In this document: in pieces, positions 10,535 to 23,289 of the stretch
How positions within the stretch are numbered: position 1 is the stretch's first letter
How the letters are laid out: every line of letters starts with the position of its first letter
Assembly: GCA_037349315.1 (NCBI GenBank)
Contig: JBAIAC010000033.1
Span: 13,472,001 to 13,536,000 of the forward strand
Direction: 5' to 3'
Length of the DNA: 64,000 nt
DNA from: Chelydra serpentina
Taxonomy: Eukaryota > Chordata > Testudines > Chelydridae
Translations under genes and position numbers: made by a program
The notes under the pieces: generated by a model
Databases searched by the model: none
Told to the model about the DNA's origin: nothing
Seen by the model: only the letters and a program-made list of their open reading frames with translations

Positions 10535-12300
10535 AAATGATTATGCAAATCAAACAACAGAAATAATCAGAGCTTAAAAAATTCTCAGACTATCACCAAC
10601 GAATGTGCTCTGAATATAACATTTCAAGTAGAATATAAACAAGAAATTCAGGTCAATTTTGCAGTTTTCAGTGGAACCACCTTTTATCAAAAAATGGTAA
10701 TTCATAAATTACTTTGCAATTTACAATTAAATTAATCCTCTCAATATCCATATGAAGTAGGAAAAGTAACTAGTCAGATTTGGAATAAAACTTGCTTCAG
10801 ACTGTTTTATTTATTGGCACCAATATATAGTTATCACAAAAATGGTTACATATAGGGACCACTTACGCTATGGAATCCACCTGATGCCACAGAACCAGAC
10901 TCCAGATTCCAAGAAATCACATAATAGGATTTGTTTCAAAGGTTTAATAAACCATTGTTAAAAGTGGAAAATGATACAATAAATTCCATGGAAAAATTTA
11001 AAACTGAAACATTGCTCCATTTGGAAGCCAATGGATGCTCTCGCTTATTTTTCAACCAGCTATAATAGTAATTAAAGTTTGCTTATTGTTGCTTCAAATA
11101 AATCATTACCTTGAAACTTTTAATGGTTAAAAAACCCCAACACTAAATAGTCACAGAGAAAGAACTGTGCTTAAAATTAAATGTGCATGCATCTTTAAAG
11201 CATTGTTGACTTCATCAGAATTTGTCTCAAACCCTTCTAATTCAGAGACACTATTCATCTTCTTCTGGTTGTATTTACCACTCTTGTGAAATACCTTCCA
11301 GTACGTGCAGCAGCAATAAATATTCAGATCCTGTACTTGGTATGTCCTCAGAACAAAAATGTGTGTGAAGAATGTGGATTTGATTAGATCGCTCCTTATC
11401 AGAAACAAACAAAAATACACCCAATATTATTAGCTTTCTTGTAGAGAATATACAAAAGAATGAACAGTGTTATTTCTGGAATGCAAACACTGATATAAGT
11501 TTTTGTGCAATAATTTGCAACAAGAAGTTTGTAACTGGCAAAAATTACAACACATTGAGAACTACAAAAAATCTTCCTTCACACATTAGGTATTTTCAAT
11601 TGCTGTTTGGGATTAATATATTTTCCTTTCAGAATGTCTCCAGAATATTATGTATATGTTAAACACCTCATAAATATCAAGTCACAAATTTTAAAAAGGG
11701 TACCTCAGAGAACAATAACATAGCTTTATACAGATTGGTAATAACACAAACAGGTCTTTTTTGTGAAAAATTATTGAATCAACTCCTCCATATAGGTTTG
11801 CATCACTTAAAAAATATTCAGAAGTTTTATGGACTTCTTACAAGTTACTCTCAGAAAGAGATACTATAGCATTTTTATTGAGAAAGAAAAATGCCACATC
11901 AACAGCACTGAATGCACCGACCATGGTGCATGGAGGTATAGTCATACTGTATTTTAATGGAACTTTCATTCAAGATTATACAGATCAGAATCAAGGTGTC
12001 TAATTAATGTATGTCCAGAAACAAAACTGTCTTTGCCAGTCTGATCACTGAAAGGCTCTGCTAGTAAATTGCATTTTGTACCTTGGCAGCTGTCAACTGA
12101 CAAAAACCAAACCAAACCAAACCATTAAATATACAAGCATGTTGAAAAGTCATTAAAAATGTAGGGAAATTGTAAATATTGGGTTTTTGTTATAAACCTT
12201 TATGAAAATACACTTCTCGATATTTTCCGTCACAGAGTTTTAAACAGATGTTCCTTGCATTTAAGCTTTCAGACAGAAAACTAACTTCTAGTGCTGATAA
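10535..12300. other. Intron 1, AT-rich, no gene recognised
   Basis: No repeat family or coding exon that I can support. Homopolymer and AT-rich runs only. Confidence 0.5.
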
Positions 12301-12460
12301 TCATAGAATCTCAGGGTTGGAAGAGACCTTAGGAGGTCATCTAGTCCAACCCCCTGCTCAAAGCAGGACCAATTCCCAATTTTTGCCCCAAATCAAGGAT
12401 TGGACTCACAACCCTGGGTTTAGCAGGCCAATGCTCAAACCACTGAGCTATCCCTCCCCC
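12301..12460 (-). repeat. tRNA-derived SINE with CR1 tail (turtle polIII/SINE type)
   Basis: On the minus strand the element begins with a tRNA-like head. A box A-like TAGCTCAGTGGTTTGA lies at 12450-12435 and a box B-like GGTTGTGAGTCCAATCC at 12414-12398. The body then runs into a tail that matches the 3' end of CR1 LINEs ('tccaaccctgagattctatg'). This SINE head with LINE tail is the arrangement known from turtles, and it is the best taxonomic marker in the window. Confidence 0.85.
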
Positions 12461-12469
12461 CAATAATGG

Positions 12470-14270
12470 ATTATTTATATTGACATAAAAGTCTGTGCAT
12501 CAGGTGCGATATGACAGGACAGTATTTATTTGCTATTTGGTTTATGAAAGGATGTTAAAAATATTTATTTTCTTCAGTGGGTCAACTATTGTTTTCTTAC
12601 AGTTATTTGTTAAAGAAAAAAAGCTATGTTTATCAAGGAAGACATAAATTCAAGGTCTGGGATTTCACTCAAACCAAAAGTAGTTTGTATGAGAATCACA
12701 TTCTTGCTATGTAGTTTCAAAGGAGTAAAACTGGGTGGTGCTAAGGAAAATACATGAAGTCCTTTTCAAATGCATAGGGAACATGATTTTCAGTAAAGAT
12801 AGGAGCAGTGTTTTTACATAACTTTTCATGACACTGATTTTTAAGCTCACTATTTTCATTACCTAATAAAAACAAATTCCTCTCTCTTGTTTGTGAAGTG
12901 AAAATTATCACAAGGGTGTGTACTGATTCACCTGCTTATGGGAAGTCATTAATTCTAACAAATTGTTTACTTTTCAAAATATTCTACTTGCTGCAATCAA
13001 ATAGAAAATGTATAGCCCATGATAGACAACCTCCAACATCTTTTGAAGATCAAAAATTTAGGTGCAATTTAGAACAATAACATTTTTGATGTTTTCTGGC
13101 TGGCAACATTGTTCCAGTGCTTCATGTTATGCCAAATGTGATTGAGCAACACTTTCACCTGGAGAATTTGAAAACAGTCCAAGAAAGTAATAGCTTGGCT
13201 TTTTGCAGTTGTATTGTATTGGACTAAGCAGCTGGATTTACTCACCAACAAGCTTTCTAAATCCAAATATCATCCCAGGTTAGTCCAAATTTTACAGGGG
13301 CATTAAATTAAAGATCCAGGGGACCTACTCAGACAAGAATGAAGCCAGTTCAACTCCACTGATACTACCAAGTAAAGCCATTGCAAATAGAGGTTATGTC
13401 AAAACATTTGTCACACTATACAGTTACTTGCCTTTACTTGTAATTTCAGCCAAAGGATTCTATTTAATCAAAGCACCTCAATTAATATTTTCGGGGGGTG
13501 GGGTGAAAGAGATGGATTTCAAAGTGAATTTATCCTAGATTCAGCCATCACTGGGCATGATCCTGCAAATAGGACCTTGTATATAGTCCCTTCCTCCCAC
13601 CCAGAGTCCCTCTGAAATTTGGGTGGGAGGAAGTGTACAAGCACATTGTTCTGTTTGCAGCATCAAGCCCATTATTTATGGGACTGTTTATGTAATCAGG
13701 GCTACGGGATCAGGTACCTAAGTAGTTCATAAAGTGCCATTTTACCCACTGCTTACTTTGGTTCAACTGAAACCTATATTTTATGTCAGTTTGTATTATA
13801 ATCCCCATTTTCCAGGGGATTATAAACATTTCTGTGGGGCTAAACCTTTGTTCTCACAATCTTTTCTTTATTTAAAACAAAAATATGTGAATCTGTCACA
13901 TAATTGTATCACATTTTTAAATGCTTGTCAGATCTGGACAATATTTATCAAAAACCAAAAAACCCCACAACATTCCCATTACTCAGAAACTGTTTAATTT
14001 TTCAAATGAAATTTGGGAGGGGGGGGGGGGGAATAATAGGAACCAGACCTTTTTCTTGTTTATAAAAAGAATTTATCCATATAAGCTCTAATGTCTGAAA
14101 ATTCAATCCTGCTCTTTATAATGTATGTTCTTCTATAGCAGATGGTTCCTAGGATGTGCTATGATACCTCATAAAGAACCCTGGCAGAGGCACACCGAAG
14201 GTTTAACCTGTCAAATGTCCATTTTAAAAGTGCTAGAAAACATGTTTCTTAGCAGCTATTACCTTTTTTC
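12470..14270. other. Intron 1, no gene recognised
   Basis: AT-rich DNA. A G-run of about 13 lies at 14021-14033. A relic of the 'gatcctgcaaa' repeat lies near 13559. Nothing else supported. Confidence 0.5.
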
Positions 14271-14543
14271 CGGATCGGCGGGTAGCAATCGATCTATCGG
14301 GGATCGATTTTTCGCGTCTCGTTAAGACGCGATTAATCGATCCCCGATCGCGCTCCCCGTCGGCTCCGGAAATCCACGTCATCGAGCGGCGGAAGCGGAG
14401 TCGACGGGGGAGCGGCAGCGATCGACTCGCCGCCGTCCTCATGGTCAGGTAAGTCGATTACGATACGCCAACTTCAGCTACGTTATTCACGTCGCTGAAG
14501 CTGCGTATCGTAGATCGACCCCCTCCCCTAGTGTAGCCCTGGG
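14271..14543. mobile_element. CpG-rich MITE with two internal hairpins, 5' truncated
   Basis: A GC-rich patch in AT-rich surroundings. One palindrome is centred near 14322 (arms 'ggggatcgatt' and 'aatcgatcccc'); a second is centred near 14485 (arms 'acttcagctacgt' and 'acgtcgctgaagc'). The right end is a decayed GTGTAGCCCTGGGC. The left terminal repeat is missing: the element begins abruptly at ccggatcggcggg. It is closely related to the complete element at 50.7 kb. Confidence 0.7.
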
Positions 14544-15112
14544 CTAAATGACAAGGACTTTACGAGATGCTTCCTTACAAGAATTAACTTTTTGAAATCC
14601 TGTAATTCAGAACCCCATGCTCCCTTCCATGGCTACACACAGAAGAGGGAAGCACCATCATGAAACATGCTCTCCCCCACACAACACCATAGAAGCCCAT
14701 TCTCCATGGAGGGTCTGCAGGGTTCCAACCTTCATGGAATTGAAGGGGGCAAGGAATTGTGCCTGCTGGTCTCTTGCAGGTTTTCCTGCACCAAAATCTG
14801 CAATCTCAGGCTATGTTAGATTGTGATGCTGCTCCCTTCACACCCTGTACCACCTCACACCCTTTCTAGGAGGGAGGGGGATAAATAGGAGGAGTTAGCC
14901 ACATCCTGGAGAGAGACAGGAAACAGCTTCTGCAGGAGCCATCTGTGAAGACGCCCCTTGCCTCTTGCAGATTCTCCAAGACTCACATTGATCTCAGAGA
15001 ATTTGCTGATTGAGTCTTCTTACATGGGAGAGTCGGGGGCAGGACATACCATGCTCCTTCAACAGAAGAGCAGTAGTAAACCAACACCTGTAGAGGAGAA
15101 TGGGGCCCTAAA
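14544..15112. other. Intron 1, no feature recognised
   Basis: Unique-looking sequence between two transposons. No coding or RNA feature seen. Confidence 0.45.
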
Positions 15113-15946
15113 TAGGGTTGCCATGTGTCTGGTTTTCGACTGGAACACCCAATCGAAAAGAGACCTTGGCAGCTCCACCATTAAAAGTCCGGTTGGTGCG
15201 GGGCTGGCAGGCTCCCTACCCATCTCCGCGCAGCTCCCGGGAAATGGCCAGCATGTTCCTCTGGCTCCTAGGCGTAGGGGCGGCCAAGGGGGCTTCGCGC
15301 AATGCCCGAGCACCGGCTCTGCAGCTCCCATTGGCCGGGAACTGCAGCCAACGAGAGCTGCGGTAGTGGCGCCTATGGGCAGGAGCCGTGCCTCCGCCTA
15401 GGAGCTGGAGGGACATGCCTGCCACTTCGCAGGAGCCACTTGAGGTAAGTGCCGCCTGGAGTCCGCACCCCAAAACCCTTGCACACCCCAACCTCCTGCC
15501 CTAGCTTGGAACCTTCTCCCACACCAAAACTCCCTCCTGGAGCCTGGCCCCCTGCCTCAGCCCTGAGCCCCCTCCCGCACTCTGAACCCCTTGGCCCCAG
15601 CCCAGAGCCCCCTCCTGCACCCAAACCCCTCATCCCCAGCCCCACCCCCAGCTGGAGCCCCTGCCCCAGCCTGGAGCCCCCTCCCGCACACTGAAACCCC
15701 CCTCATCATTTCTGGCCCCATCCCAGAGCCCACACCCTCAGCCCAGAGCCCATACCCCTCCCACACCCCAATCCCCTGCCTCAGCTTGGAGCCCCCTCTC
15801 ACACTCCGACCCCTCTCCTGCCAGGGCCAGCTCTAGGTTTTTTGCTGCCCCAAGGGAAAAAAATTTTGGCCGCTCTCCCCCCCCCCACCACCTTTTTTGG
15901 CTGCAAAGGTGTTCGGTTTTCTGTGATTAGAAAGTTGGCAACCCTA
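15113..15946. mobile_element. hAT-like element, TAGGGTTGCCA ends, with GC-rich tandem core
   Basis: The terminal repeats TAGGGTTGCCA and TGGCAACCCTA are flanked by an exact octamer duplication GCCCTAAA (15105-15112 and 15947-15954). The interior from about 15440 to 15830 is a degenerate C-rich tandem array of units like 'ctggagccccctcccgcac'. This produces long frames on both strands that are not genes. A fragment of another hAT family (cagggccagctctagg) sits at about 15822-15895. Confidence 0.8.
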
Positions 15947-16124
15947 GCCCTAAATCTTTACCATTAGGTAAAGCCATTAGGGTCTAGCATGGCAAATGAC
16001 ATTCAGCTATATGGTAGTTATTTTCAATTCATCTTTTAGTTTTTGTGCTATTTTATAGGAGAGAGAAAATAATTCACTTCCCATAGTATTTAACCGCTGC
16101 AGTAACACAGTATTTACTATATCA

Positions 16125-16400
16125 GGTTAGACTTCTGACCCATCAAGTCTAGCATCCTACCTCAAAGAGCGGCCTCTATTTGATGCTTCAAAGGAATGTG
16201 GAAAATAACCTTTGATGCACCCAGCCAACTGTGCAAGGCTGAGTTGGGGTAAAACATTCCTTCCTGACCTTTGCAGTCATCAACTGATGCCCTAAGGCAT
16301 AAGATTTGACTAATCCTATTTTATCATGAGGTTAAAATTATTTAAAAATCCAGCTACAGTATTCACATCTCTGGACCGTTATGAATCCAAAAGGCTGATT
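16125..16400 (-). repeat. CR1/L3-type LINE 3' remnant
   Basis: The plus strand shows 'acccatcaagtctagcatcc' and, further on, 'ttccttcctgacctttgc' and 'gatgccctaaggcat'. This is the 3' region of an old sauropsid CR1/L3 LINE read in reverse. Strongly diverged, no open frame left. Confidence 0.55.
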
Positions 16401-18021
16401 AAATGATATTTGCCTGCTATTAATTCAACTGAGTGACTTCTAGTTCTCGTATTATTTTGATTTTTTACTGCACCTAACTCATACACTAAGGCTAAGGAGA
16501 AAATACGCAAAAATTGTCAAACAAGCATCATGCAGTAAATTGAAGATTGTAAAGCTTTAGGTAATGAAAAGCTGGAGTGGAAAACAGACTACAATTGTAT
16601 GCTGTAGTGTTTCCCCACACTGAAACACCAAAAAAGGATTAGAAATTTTGGTCCACTAGCTTAACACAAAATAGATCTGACCCTTTAAAACTGAGCAAGG
16701 GATTCTTCATGCAGCAAACTAATAGGCTGACGTTAGTGATGCCATGCAGCAACTAACTATGTGCTAGGTCAATGTTAAAATGGTGGTGCTAAGTGAAAAA
16801 CAGACAGAAAGTTACTCTGGGAGAAGGAAGAGTTCCTGGCACTTAGTACAAAGAAAAGGAAACAGACAACTTAATATGTGGAAGGGCCAAAAACTGCACT
16901 AAGAAGAACACAGTGAAATTTATAGATAGTCCTTGCTAATATATCCGGGTATATACTCAATCCTGCCTACGATGTTAGAGCTCTACAAGGAGAACATGCA
17001 TTTGGGTAGGTTGTGTATTCCCTTTGGCCTTTAGAATGGGAAGTTAGAATTTTCAGGAATTGGGCTGGCCTACAGTGGGGACTGACCTGAGGCGGGTGAT
17101 TTAATTTAATCTCTGGGAGTGGGAGTCCCAGGAGGTAGGGAGAACAGTGGGATTCGATGGTTGTGGATCTGGGATTAGGCTACTGTGATGCTGAAATATG
17201 GCTAAGTCATGATGAAACCTGACAATTTCTAGCAGGCAGCTGGAATGACCAAATCACCATCTTTCCAGTGCTTCTTTCCTCCCTGACTCAAATTAACTTT
17301 TCATTCTGCACCTAGCATACTTTTGGCTCTATAGAAATTATATAATAAATAGCACCCACCCCCCAAAATTATCAGAGAGGGTAGCACACTATGGATTCAA
17401 ATCAATAATATTTTAATAAGACTTCTAGAGCAGGCTTTGTGTGCTCCTGTACTAAACTCTGGCCCTGCCAGGCCAATGTCTCCAGAGCCTCTGCAAACTG
17501 CCACTCCCTGCCCCAATGGCCAAGATCCAAGTTTTCAAAAGGCTTTTAACCGAGAAGCTGCTACAGTATTTCATCTAATGGCCTTTCAAAGAGAGCACCT
17601 CTGACTGCAGACTCTTGGCAGACAACTGTGGAAAGAAGTGAACTTGAGAATTATTATATGACTGGTCAGCTTTTCTGATGGTGACATCAAACAACTACCG
17701 AATGCTTCACTTGATGAAGAACAGGAAATTAGACCAATGGGTTTTAAAATATTTGCTTCCTTTTGTGAGCAGTCAAAAAAAGCTTCACATCCCGGCTTCT
17801 CTCTCTACCCAAATTGAATGAAAAACCCTGTGACAGATTTCATACTTGCAAAATCACAAGTAGCCAGGAGCCCTGACCATACCGCATGCATTATTCACAA
17901 CTCAGAAAGCGACAGAACTACTACCTCAGTGAAAGATTTATGCTTGGTATCACACACTGATGGGAGACCGAATCAAGGCTGAAGGCCACCTTGAAGACTG
18001 GGACGGTTTATGACGACAGGC
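16401..18021. other. Intron 1, no gene recognised
   Basis: Mostly AT-rich DNA without a supportable repeat or exon. Confidence 0.5.
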
Positions 18022-18145
18022 TAGGGTGAACAGACAGCAAGTGTGAAAAATCGGGACAGGGGATGGGGGGTAATAGGAGCCGATATAAGAAAAAGACCCA
18101 AAAATCGGGACTGTCCCTATAAAATTGGGACATCTGGTCACCCTA
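18022..18145. mobile_element. Short hAT-like MITE
   Basis: A 124-bp element. It starts TAGGGTGAACAGA and ends CTGGTCACCCTA, with 'aaaaatcgggac' near both ends. An exact 8-bp duplication CGACAGGC at 18014-18021 and 18146-18153 brackets it. Same end family as the elements at 44.7 and 54.1 kb. Confidence 0.85.
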
Positions 18146-18153
18146 CGACAGGC

Positions 18154-19329
18154 AGAATACAAGCATACTACTGTTAATTGTACAAACTGCACACAAAATT
18201 GCATTAGTGTTCTATATTCTGCACAAAATGTTATAGAGATATGAGATCACTTTGAAACTGAGCATTGATGCCCCTTCCATCCACCAACTCGACATATAAA
18301 ACTCTCCTCACAATCCTGAAACTTCTAGGAGAACACCTGCAGTTCCCAGCTACCACTGAACTTAAACTAGGGCCAGTCCTGGGTTTTACAGGAAACCTAT
18401 GTAAAGTAACCCCACCTAGCAATCCCTTCATCTATGACCAGGTTTCCCATCTCTACACAATCATGTTGTCCCGGACTTCAGTTGCATTTTTGTAACCCCT
18501 CATTGTACCCTTATGAAGGGGTCTGCTAGTTTATCGATCCTCATCCTTGCAAGAACCAGAAAGCCAGGAGATTGAGCCAAAGCCAATTTTCCAAATGGGA
18601 AGCATAAATTTGGAATTAATTCTCTGTTACAACATGCATGGCATCAGACAGGAGAACCTGAGCTGGTGCCCTGGCTACTAGGTCCTGTGGATGGGTAATG
18701 TGGGATCTCTGGACAAGTTGATTCCTATCCACTCACAAATGACTATGAGCCACCCTGAATGAGGTGGAGTCCCATGTATGACATTTTGGTCAGATTATTT
18801 AATAAGAATTTGCATATAACCATAAATTTCAGCTGCGTAGACACAGTGCGGGTGAAAGACACTGGACTGGGTGCCCTGGTGAATTAAGCAACAGGCCTCA
18901 TCAGGGCTATCTTCTCACATTCACTGCCCTGGAAGCATGCATGCCTCAGTCCAGATCGGGAGGTGGAAGAGAATATCTTCTAGAGGAACAGGGGTAGTTC
19001 AGTTTCCATGGTCTATGGCATGCAGTTCTTGGCTTCTGCTGACTGCCAGTTAGTGTAAAACTAAAGCTTGCTAGAAAACAATCTTGCCCTCCTGAGAATA
19101 ATTTCAAATTTTTGAAAAACTTTAATCATAATTTGGGATGAAAGGTCAAAAAGTGGAATGCCAAGAAGCCAGGAACCATGGGAGCCCACGGAGGTTCAAG
19201 AGCTGTAATGTGGGAGCCGAAATGGAGACCCTCCAAACTAATCACACTATCCCTAATGCCAACTTACGGGTGAAAGGCTCCACAGCACCTTAGAAAAGCC
19301 CTGAGACATCCAAGCCCCAAGTAAATCCT
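18154..19329. other. Intron 1, no gene recognised
   Basis: Nothing supportable. Short frames only. Confidence 0.5.
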
Positions 19330-19337
19330 AATATCAC

Positions 19338-20178
19338 CAGGGGTGGCAGGTTTGTAGAAATTTTGGTGGTGCCCAGAACCCGCCCCCGCAAACTCCGCCC
19401 CCCACCTGGGCATGGGGTGGGGGTGCAGGAGGGGTGAGGGGTGCAGGCTCTGGGAGGGAGTTTGGGGGCAGGAGGGAATGTGTGGGAAGGGGATGGGGGT
19501 GCAGGCTCTAGGACGGAGTTTGGGTGCTGTGTGCAGGTTCTGGGCTGGGACAGGGGCTGGGGGTGCAGGAGGGGATGAGGGGTGAAGGCACTGGTCTGAG
19601 TTTGGGTGCAGGCTCTGGGAGGGAGCTTGGAGATGGGAGGGGGCAAAGGGAGGGGGTGCAGGCTTTGGGAAGGAGTTTGGGGCCAGAGGGGGTGCGGAGG
19701 GAGGGGGTGCAAGCTCTGGGAGGGAGTTTGGGGGCCGGGAGGGGGGGGTGGGAAAGGGGTGGAGGTGCAGGCTCTGGGAAGGGGTGGGGGGCTGCGGCAC
19801 TTACCTGAGGCTCCTAGGCATGGCGGGCTGGGAGTCTCGATGTGCTGCTACCCCAGGCACTGCCCCCGCAGCTTCCCATTGGCCACAAGGGGCGCTTGGG
19901 GCGGGACAGACCCACCCCATCCAAGGGCGGCAGGGAGGGGCCAGCAGCCACGTGGAGTGAGCAGGGAGGAAGCTGATCCGCTCCGCTGCGCAGCCAGTGG
20001 TGAGTGGGGGCCCCGGGCTGTTTTAAATGTCCCGGGGGACACGCGGGGGGCCCGGGCCCGGGGGTGGAAGGCGGGACCGAGGGAGAGACCTAGCCCCAAA
20101 CATTGCTGGAGCCGGGCCCCGGGCCAAGAATATTCCTGGTGCCCAGGCACCACAGGGCTATAGGACTCGCCGCCCCTG
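19338..20178. mobile_element. hAT-like element with G-rich tandem array
   Basis: The left end CAGGGGTGGCAGG and right end CGCCGCCCCTG are flanked by AATATCAC (19330-19337) and AATATCGC (20179-20186), a 7/8 match. From about 19430 to 19800 it holds a degenerate tandem array of 'gggtgcaggctctgggaggg' units with many G-runs. Frames of up to 185 codons on both strands come from this low-complexity array and have no domain. Confidence 0.8.
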
Positions 20179-20186
20179 AATATCGC

Positions 20187-20831
20187 ACCTTCAAAAATGA
20201 GAACAGCTATCTGGAAAAAAATGGATTTATTAAATCAAGTTCTGACCTTTAAGATGCTTGCACAAACAGGTTGGTTCACTCTCTGCTCACACAGGCAAAA
20301 ACTCCTACACCCTGCTTTCAGTCTTCCTCAAACTCTATAATTAAGTGTGCCACCCTGTTCTTGAAGGAACAGCTCTCATTAAACAAAATACAATTACTAT
20401 ACATATAACAATAAAGCAAATATTAACATAATATCCAACTTCACCTCTAAATACAATATTTTCCAGTATGAAATCAACTGTAACTATTCTGAAATCCTCG
20501 CACTTATGAACTTCCCCATAGGGGTTTGAACATAGGATATTTAGATCATAGCACAGACCTCTTACACTTTAACTATAGGAGTAACACTGGTGGGGTAGGC
20601 ACATTGTTATCTTCTATTAAGACCAACATACAGTGGGAGATACAACATATACTCTGCCAGTGGGTTACACAACTGAAATGTTGGGTGTCAGGATTTCTAG
20701 TTATGTTCCTGGCTCCCAGAGTAGAATATAGTCACACTAGTGATTAGAGACAGCATAGCCAACTATAATGATGACCCTCTTTGAGTTATCTGCAGGGAAC
20801 GAACCTGGGACATCTCTATCTGGGGACAAAA
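20187..20831. other. Intron 1, AT-rich, no gene recognised
   Basis: No supportable feature. Confidence 0.5.
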
Positions 20832-20937
20832 GCCCTGGCAGGGATGATTTAGTTGGGGTTGGTCCTGCTTTGAGCAGGGGGTTGGACTAGATGACCTCCT
20901 GAGGTCCCTTCCAACCCTGAGATTCTATGATTCTATC
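20832..20937 (+). repeat. CR1 LINE 3' end
   Basis: Contains 'ggcagggatgatttagttgg', 'gttggactagatgacctcct' and 'ccttccaaccctgagattct', then ends in the ATTCTATG direct repeat that marks CR1 3' termini. It is 5' truncated, as usual for CR1. Confidence 0.85.
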
Positions 20938-21247
20938 TAGAAGAGCCTCTACTACTTGAGCTAGAGAATCAGGTCCATTAACAAAGAGGTAACAGAAAAC
21001 ACACAAACCTGTCTGAGTCTAGCCACTACAATTGGTTGGGGATTTTCCATTGAAAAATGGTGGTTTTGTCAAAATCTTTCAATTTTCAGTCTCAGAAATC
21101 AAAATGAAATATTTGATTTCAAGTCAGTTCAGCCCAAATTGGAATATTTTAGTTTTTTAACTTACTCAAAACATTTAGTTTAAAATCAGTTCAACAAAAC
21201 AGTAAGCTGCATTTCCATATCAGCTCAATCACATACAGGAGTTGTCG

Positions 21248-21442
21248 TTCAGGCCCCATATTCTCCTATGGGCCAGGCTCCATGGGGGAAACTACCTCTC
21301 CCAAAATTGCAATGCAGCTTTCCCTTTGACCAAGCTGTGTGTTAATGTCATGGGAATCACATGACTCTAGTTCGTTATGGGAGATATAGTCCAGCCATGG
21401 AGCCTGGCCCATAGGGGAGAATGGGAGCATCAGGCTCCTGAA
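21248..21442. mobile_element. Inverted-repeat MITE
   Basis: The left arm holds 'atgggccaggctccatgg' and the right arm its complement 'ccatggagcctggcccat'. Outer parts match more loosely out to TTCAGG/CCTGAA. Target duplication not clear. Confidence 0.65.
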
Positions 21443-21957
21443 TTGCATCTCTCCTAAGGCAATGTGTCACTATGGGAAAATGCAGTTCAATATTGAACTG
21501 ACTCAAAACAGTTTTCTTTAAACTACTATTTCTTTAAATTACCCATTTTCTTTAAATTACTAATATTCAATCCATTAGTCAGAATTTCAGTGCACTCGTC
21601 ACTAGGAACAATACAGGAGACTTATCTATTGGCCTTGCTTACTGCAGAAATTAAAGCTTTATTTTTTAATTGTAACCTCCTGACTTTTTCCTACAACACA
21701 CTGAATTATGATGTATTACGGTCATGCTATTAATTTGATGTTATTAAATAAAAAAGACATCATTTTAATCCAGAGAAAAGGACATTTCCAAATACACCAA
21801 ATGTTAACCAAAGGCAAATATGTAATTAAATTAAATTCTACCAATTTATAAACCATCATGTATCTAAAATGTAATTGTGAATACAATTTATTCATCTGTA
21901 ATTGTTCTGTCTCTATTCATCCTGGTCTACAGACAGATTTTGTTATCAATATAACAA

Positions 21958-22206
21958 CATCGGCTGGGGCTGGGTTTTTTTTTAGTGGAAATAGTTATAC
22001 TAGTACAATCTCCAATGTGGATGCAGTTATACGAGTATCGGTGTGCTTATATCAATATAACTTATTTCCTTTCTAGTACAAGATAAGCTATAGAAGTATA
22101 AAACACTTTTATTACAGTATAATGGCACCCACATTTGTTGGATTCTACTACTTTAGCTGGACCGGATAGTTAAAGCAGTACAACTTCTCTGTATGTACAA
22201 GGCCCC
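21958..22206. mobile_element. Decayed Harbinger-like MITE rich in tataccagtataa motifs
   Basis: Alternating 'gttatactagtac', 'gtataacttatttcc' and 'cagtataatgg' motifs form imperfect inverted repeats. The same motif set recurs at 22.9, 26.85 and 27.35 kb. Outer ends are eroded. Confidence 0.4.
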
Positions 22207-22913
22207 ACTGATCTTCGATACTAAAAAAGAACCCAAAAACCCAAACTCTAAATACTTATCTCAGTATTAATTGTATATATATGCTCACATTCAATTTCTC
22301 CTTTGATATTCTGCCAAACTTACAAAAGAATTGAAGAGAAATGTGTACCCAACTATGCTACTAAGTAGAATTTTGCCTTGGCTATACATGCTGATTTTGT
22401 AGAATCCTGTTAATGTACAACAAAAAAATGGCAACAACTATAGCTGAGTAATATGGAGACACTTACAGGTTCTAAAAGAAGTTTGTACTTTCAAGTATAA
22501 TAGCTGGTTTGTATCCAAACATCTGATACAACCCACCCTTTCTCCACAAGAGGTTCTTCGTTGTTTTACTACATTTTCCTCCAATTGTGAATCTTGAAAG
22601 CTTTTTATTTTGTTCCAAAATAAATTATCTGAATACAGCTCAATGATATCATTCTTCTGTAAATAAAGAGTGTATCCTGGACATATTTTTGGAGGCCTAG
22701 GGGCAAAATCTGAAGTTTGTAAAAGAAAGTCTTTCAGACAATCTTTCTCTCAGAAATGTAAACAATGACTGCTCTCAGTCTGCTTAGGGATGCTTTGCCA
22801 GTGCTGCAAGGACACAAAACCTCTTTATATTCCTTAAAGAATGATAAAAAAAATATTCCTTCACTTTGGAGACTATCATGAACTCTACCCAATAACTCTC
22901 AAAGAGAACCTAA

Positions 22914-23190
22914 GGCCTTGTTTACATACAATAATTGTACTGTTTTAATAATACTGGTTATAGTTAAAGCTGTATAACATCCCTCATGTGACTCACAGTT
23001 ATACCAGTATAGCTTATTCGCCTACAGAACCAAGAATAAACGACATCAGTAGAAGGCACCTTTATACCAGTACACCTGTATTCACACTAGGGGATAAACT
23101 GGGATAACTATATCAGTAAATAAAGAAATACATTTTCTACCCCTAACTGACATAGTTATACTGGAACAACAACTGTGTCTAGATCAGGCT
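22914..23190. mobile_element. Harbinger-like MITE
   Basis: The ends GGCCTTGTTTACA and TGTCTAGATCAGGC(T) are inverted, next to TAA on the left and TTA on the right. The interior has repeated 'ttataccagtata' palindromic motifs. Confidence 0.6.
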
Positions 23191-23289
23191 TTAAAAAAGC
23201 ACCTTTATATAGTCATTCATCTAAAATAGTAGACAAGGCTGATTCCTTGGATAGAGAACAAATGTTGTAGCCTGGAACAAGCGAATGAG

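Noticed and set aside
12398..12450. tRNA gene on the minus strand
   Set aside because: The box A and box B match is the head of a SINE joined to a CR1 tail, and the tRNA fold is not complete.
19430..19800. CRISPR-like array
   Set aside because: Repeat units are degenerate, contiguous and without unique spacers; the host is a vertebrate nuclear genome.
19264..20163. Proline-rich and glycine-rich frames of 140-185 codons
   Set aside because: They are translations of a degenerate GC-rich tandem array inside a hAT element.
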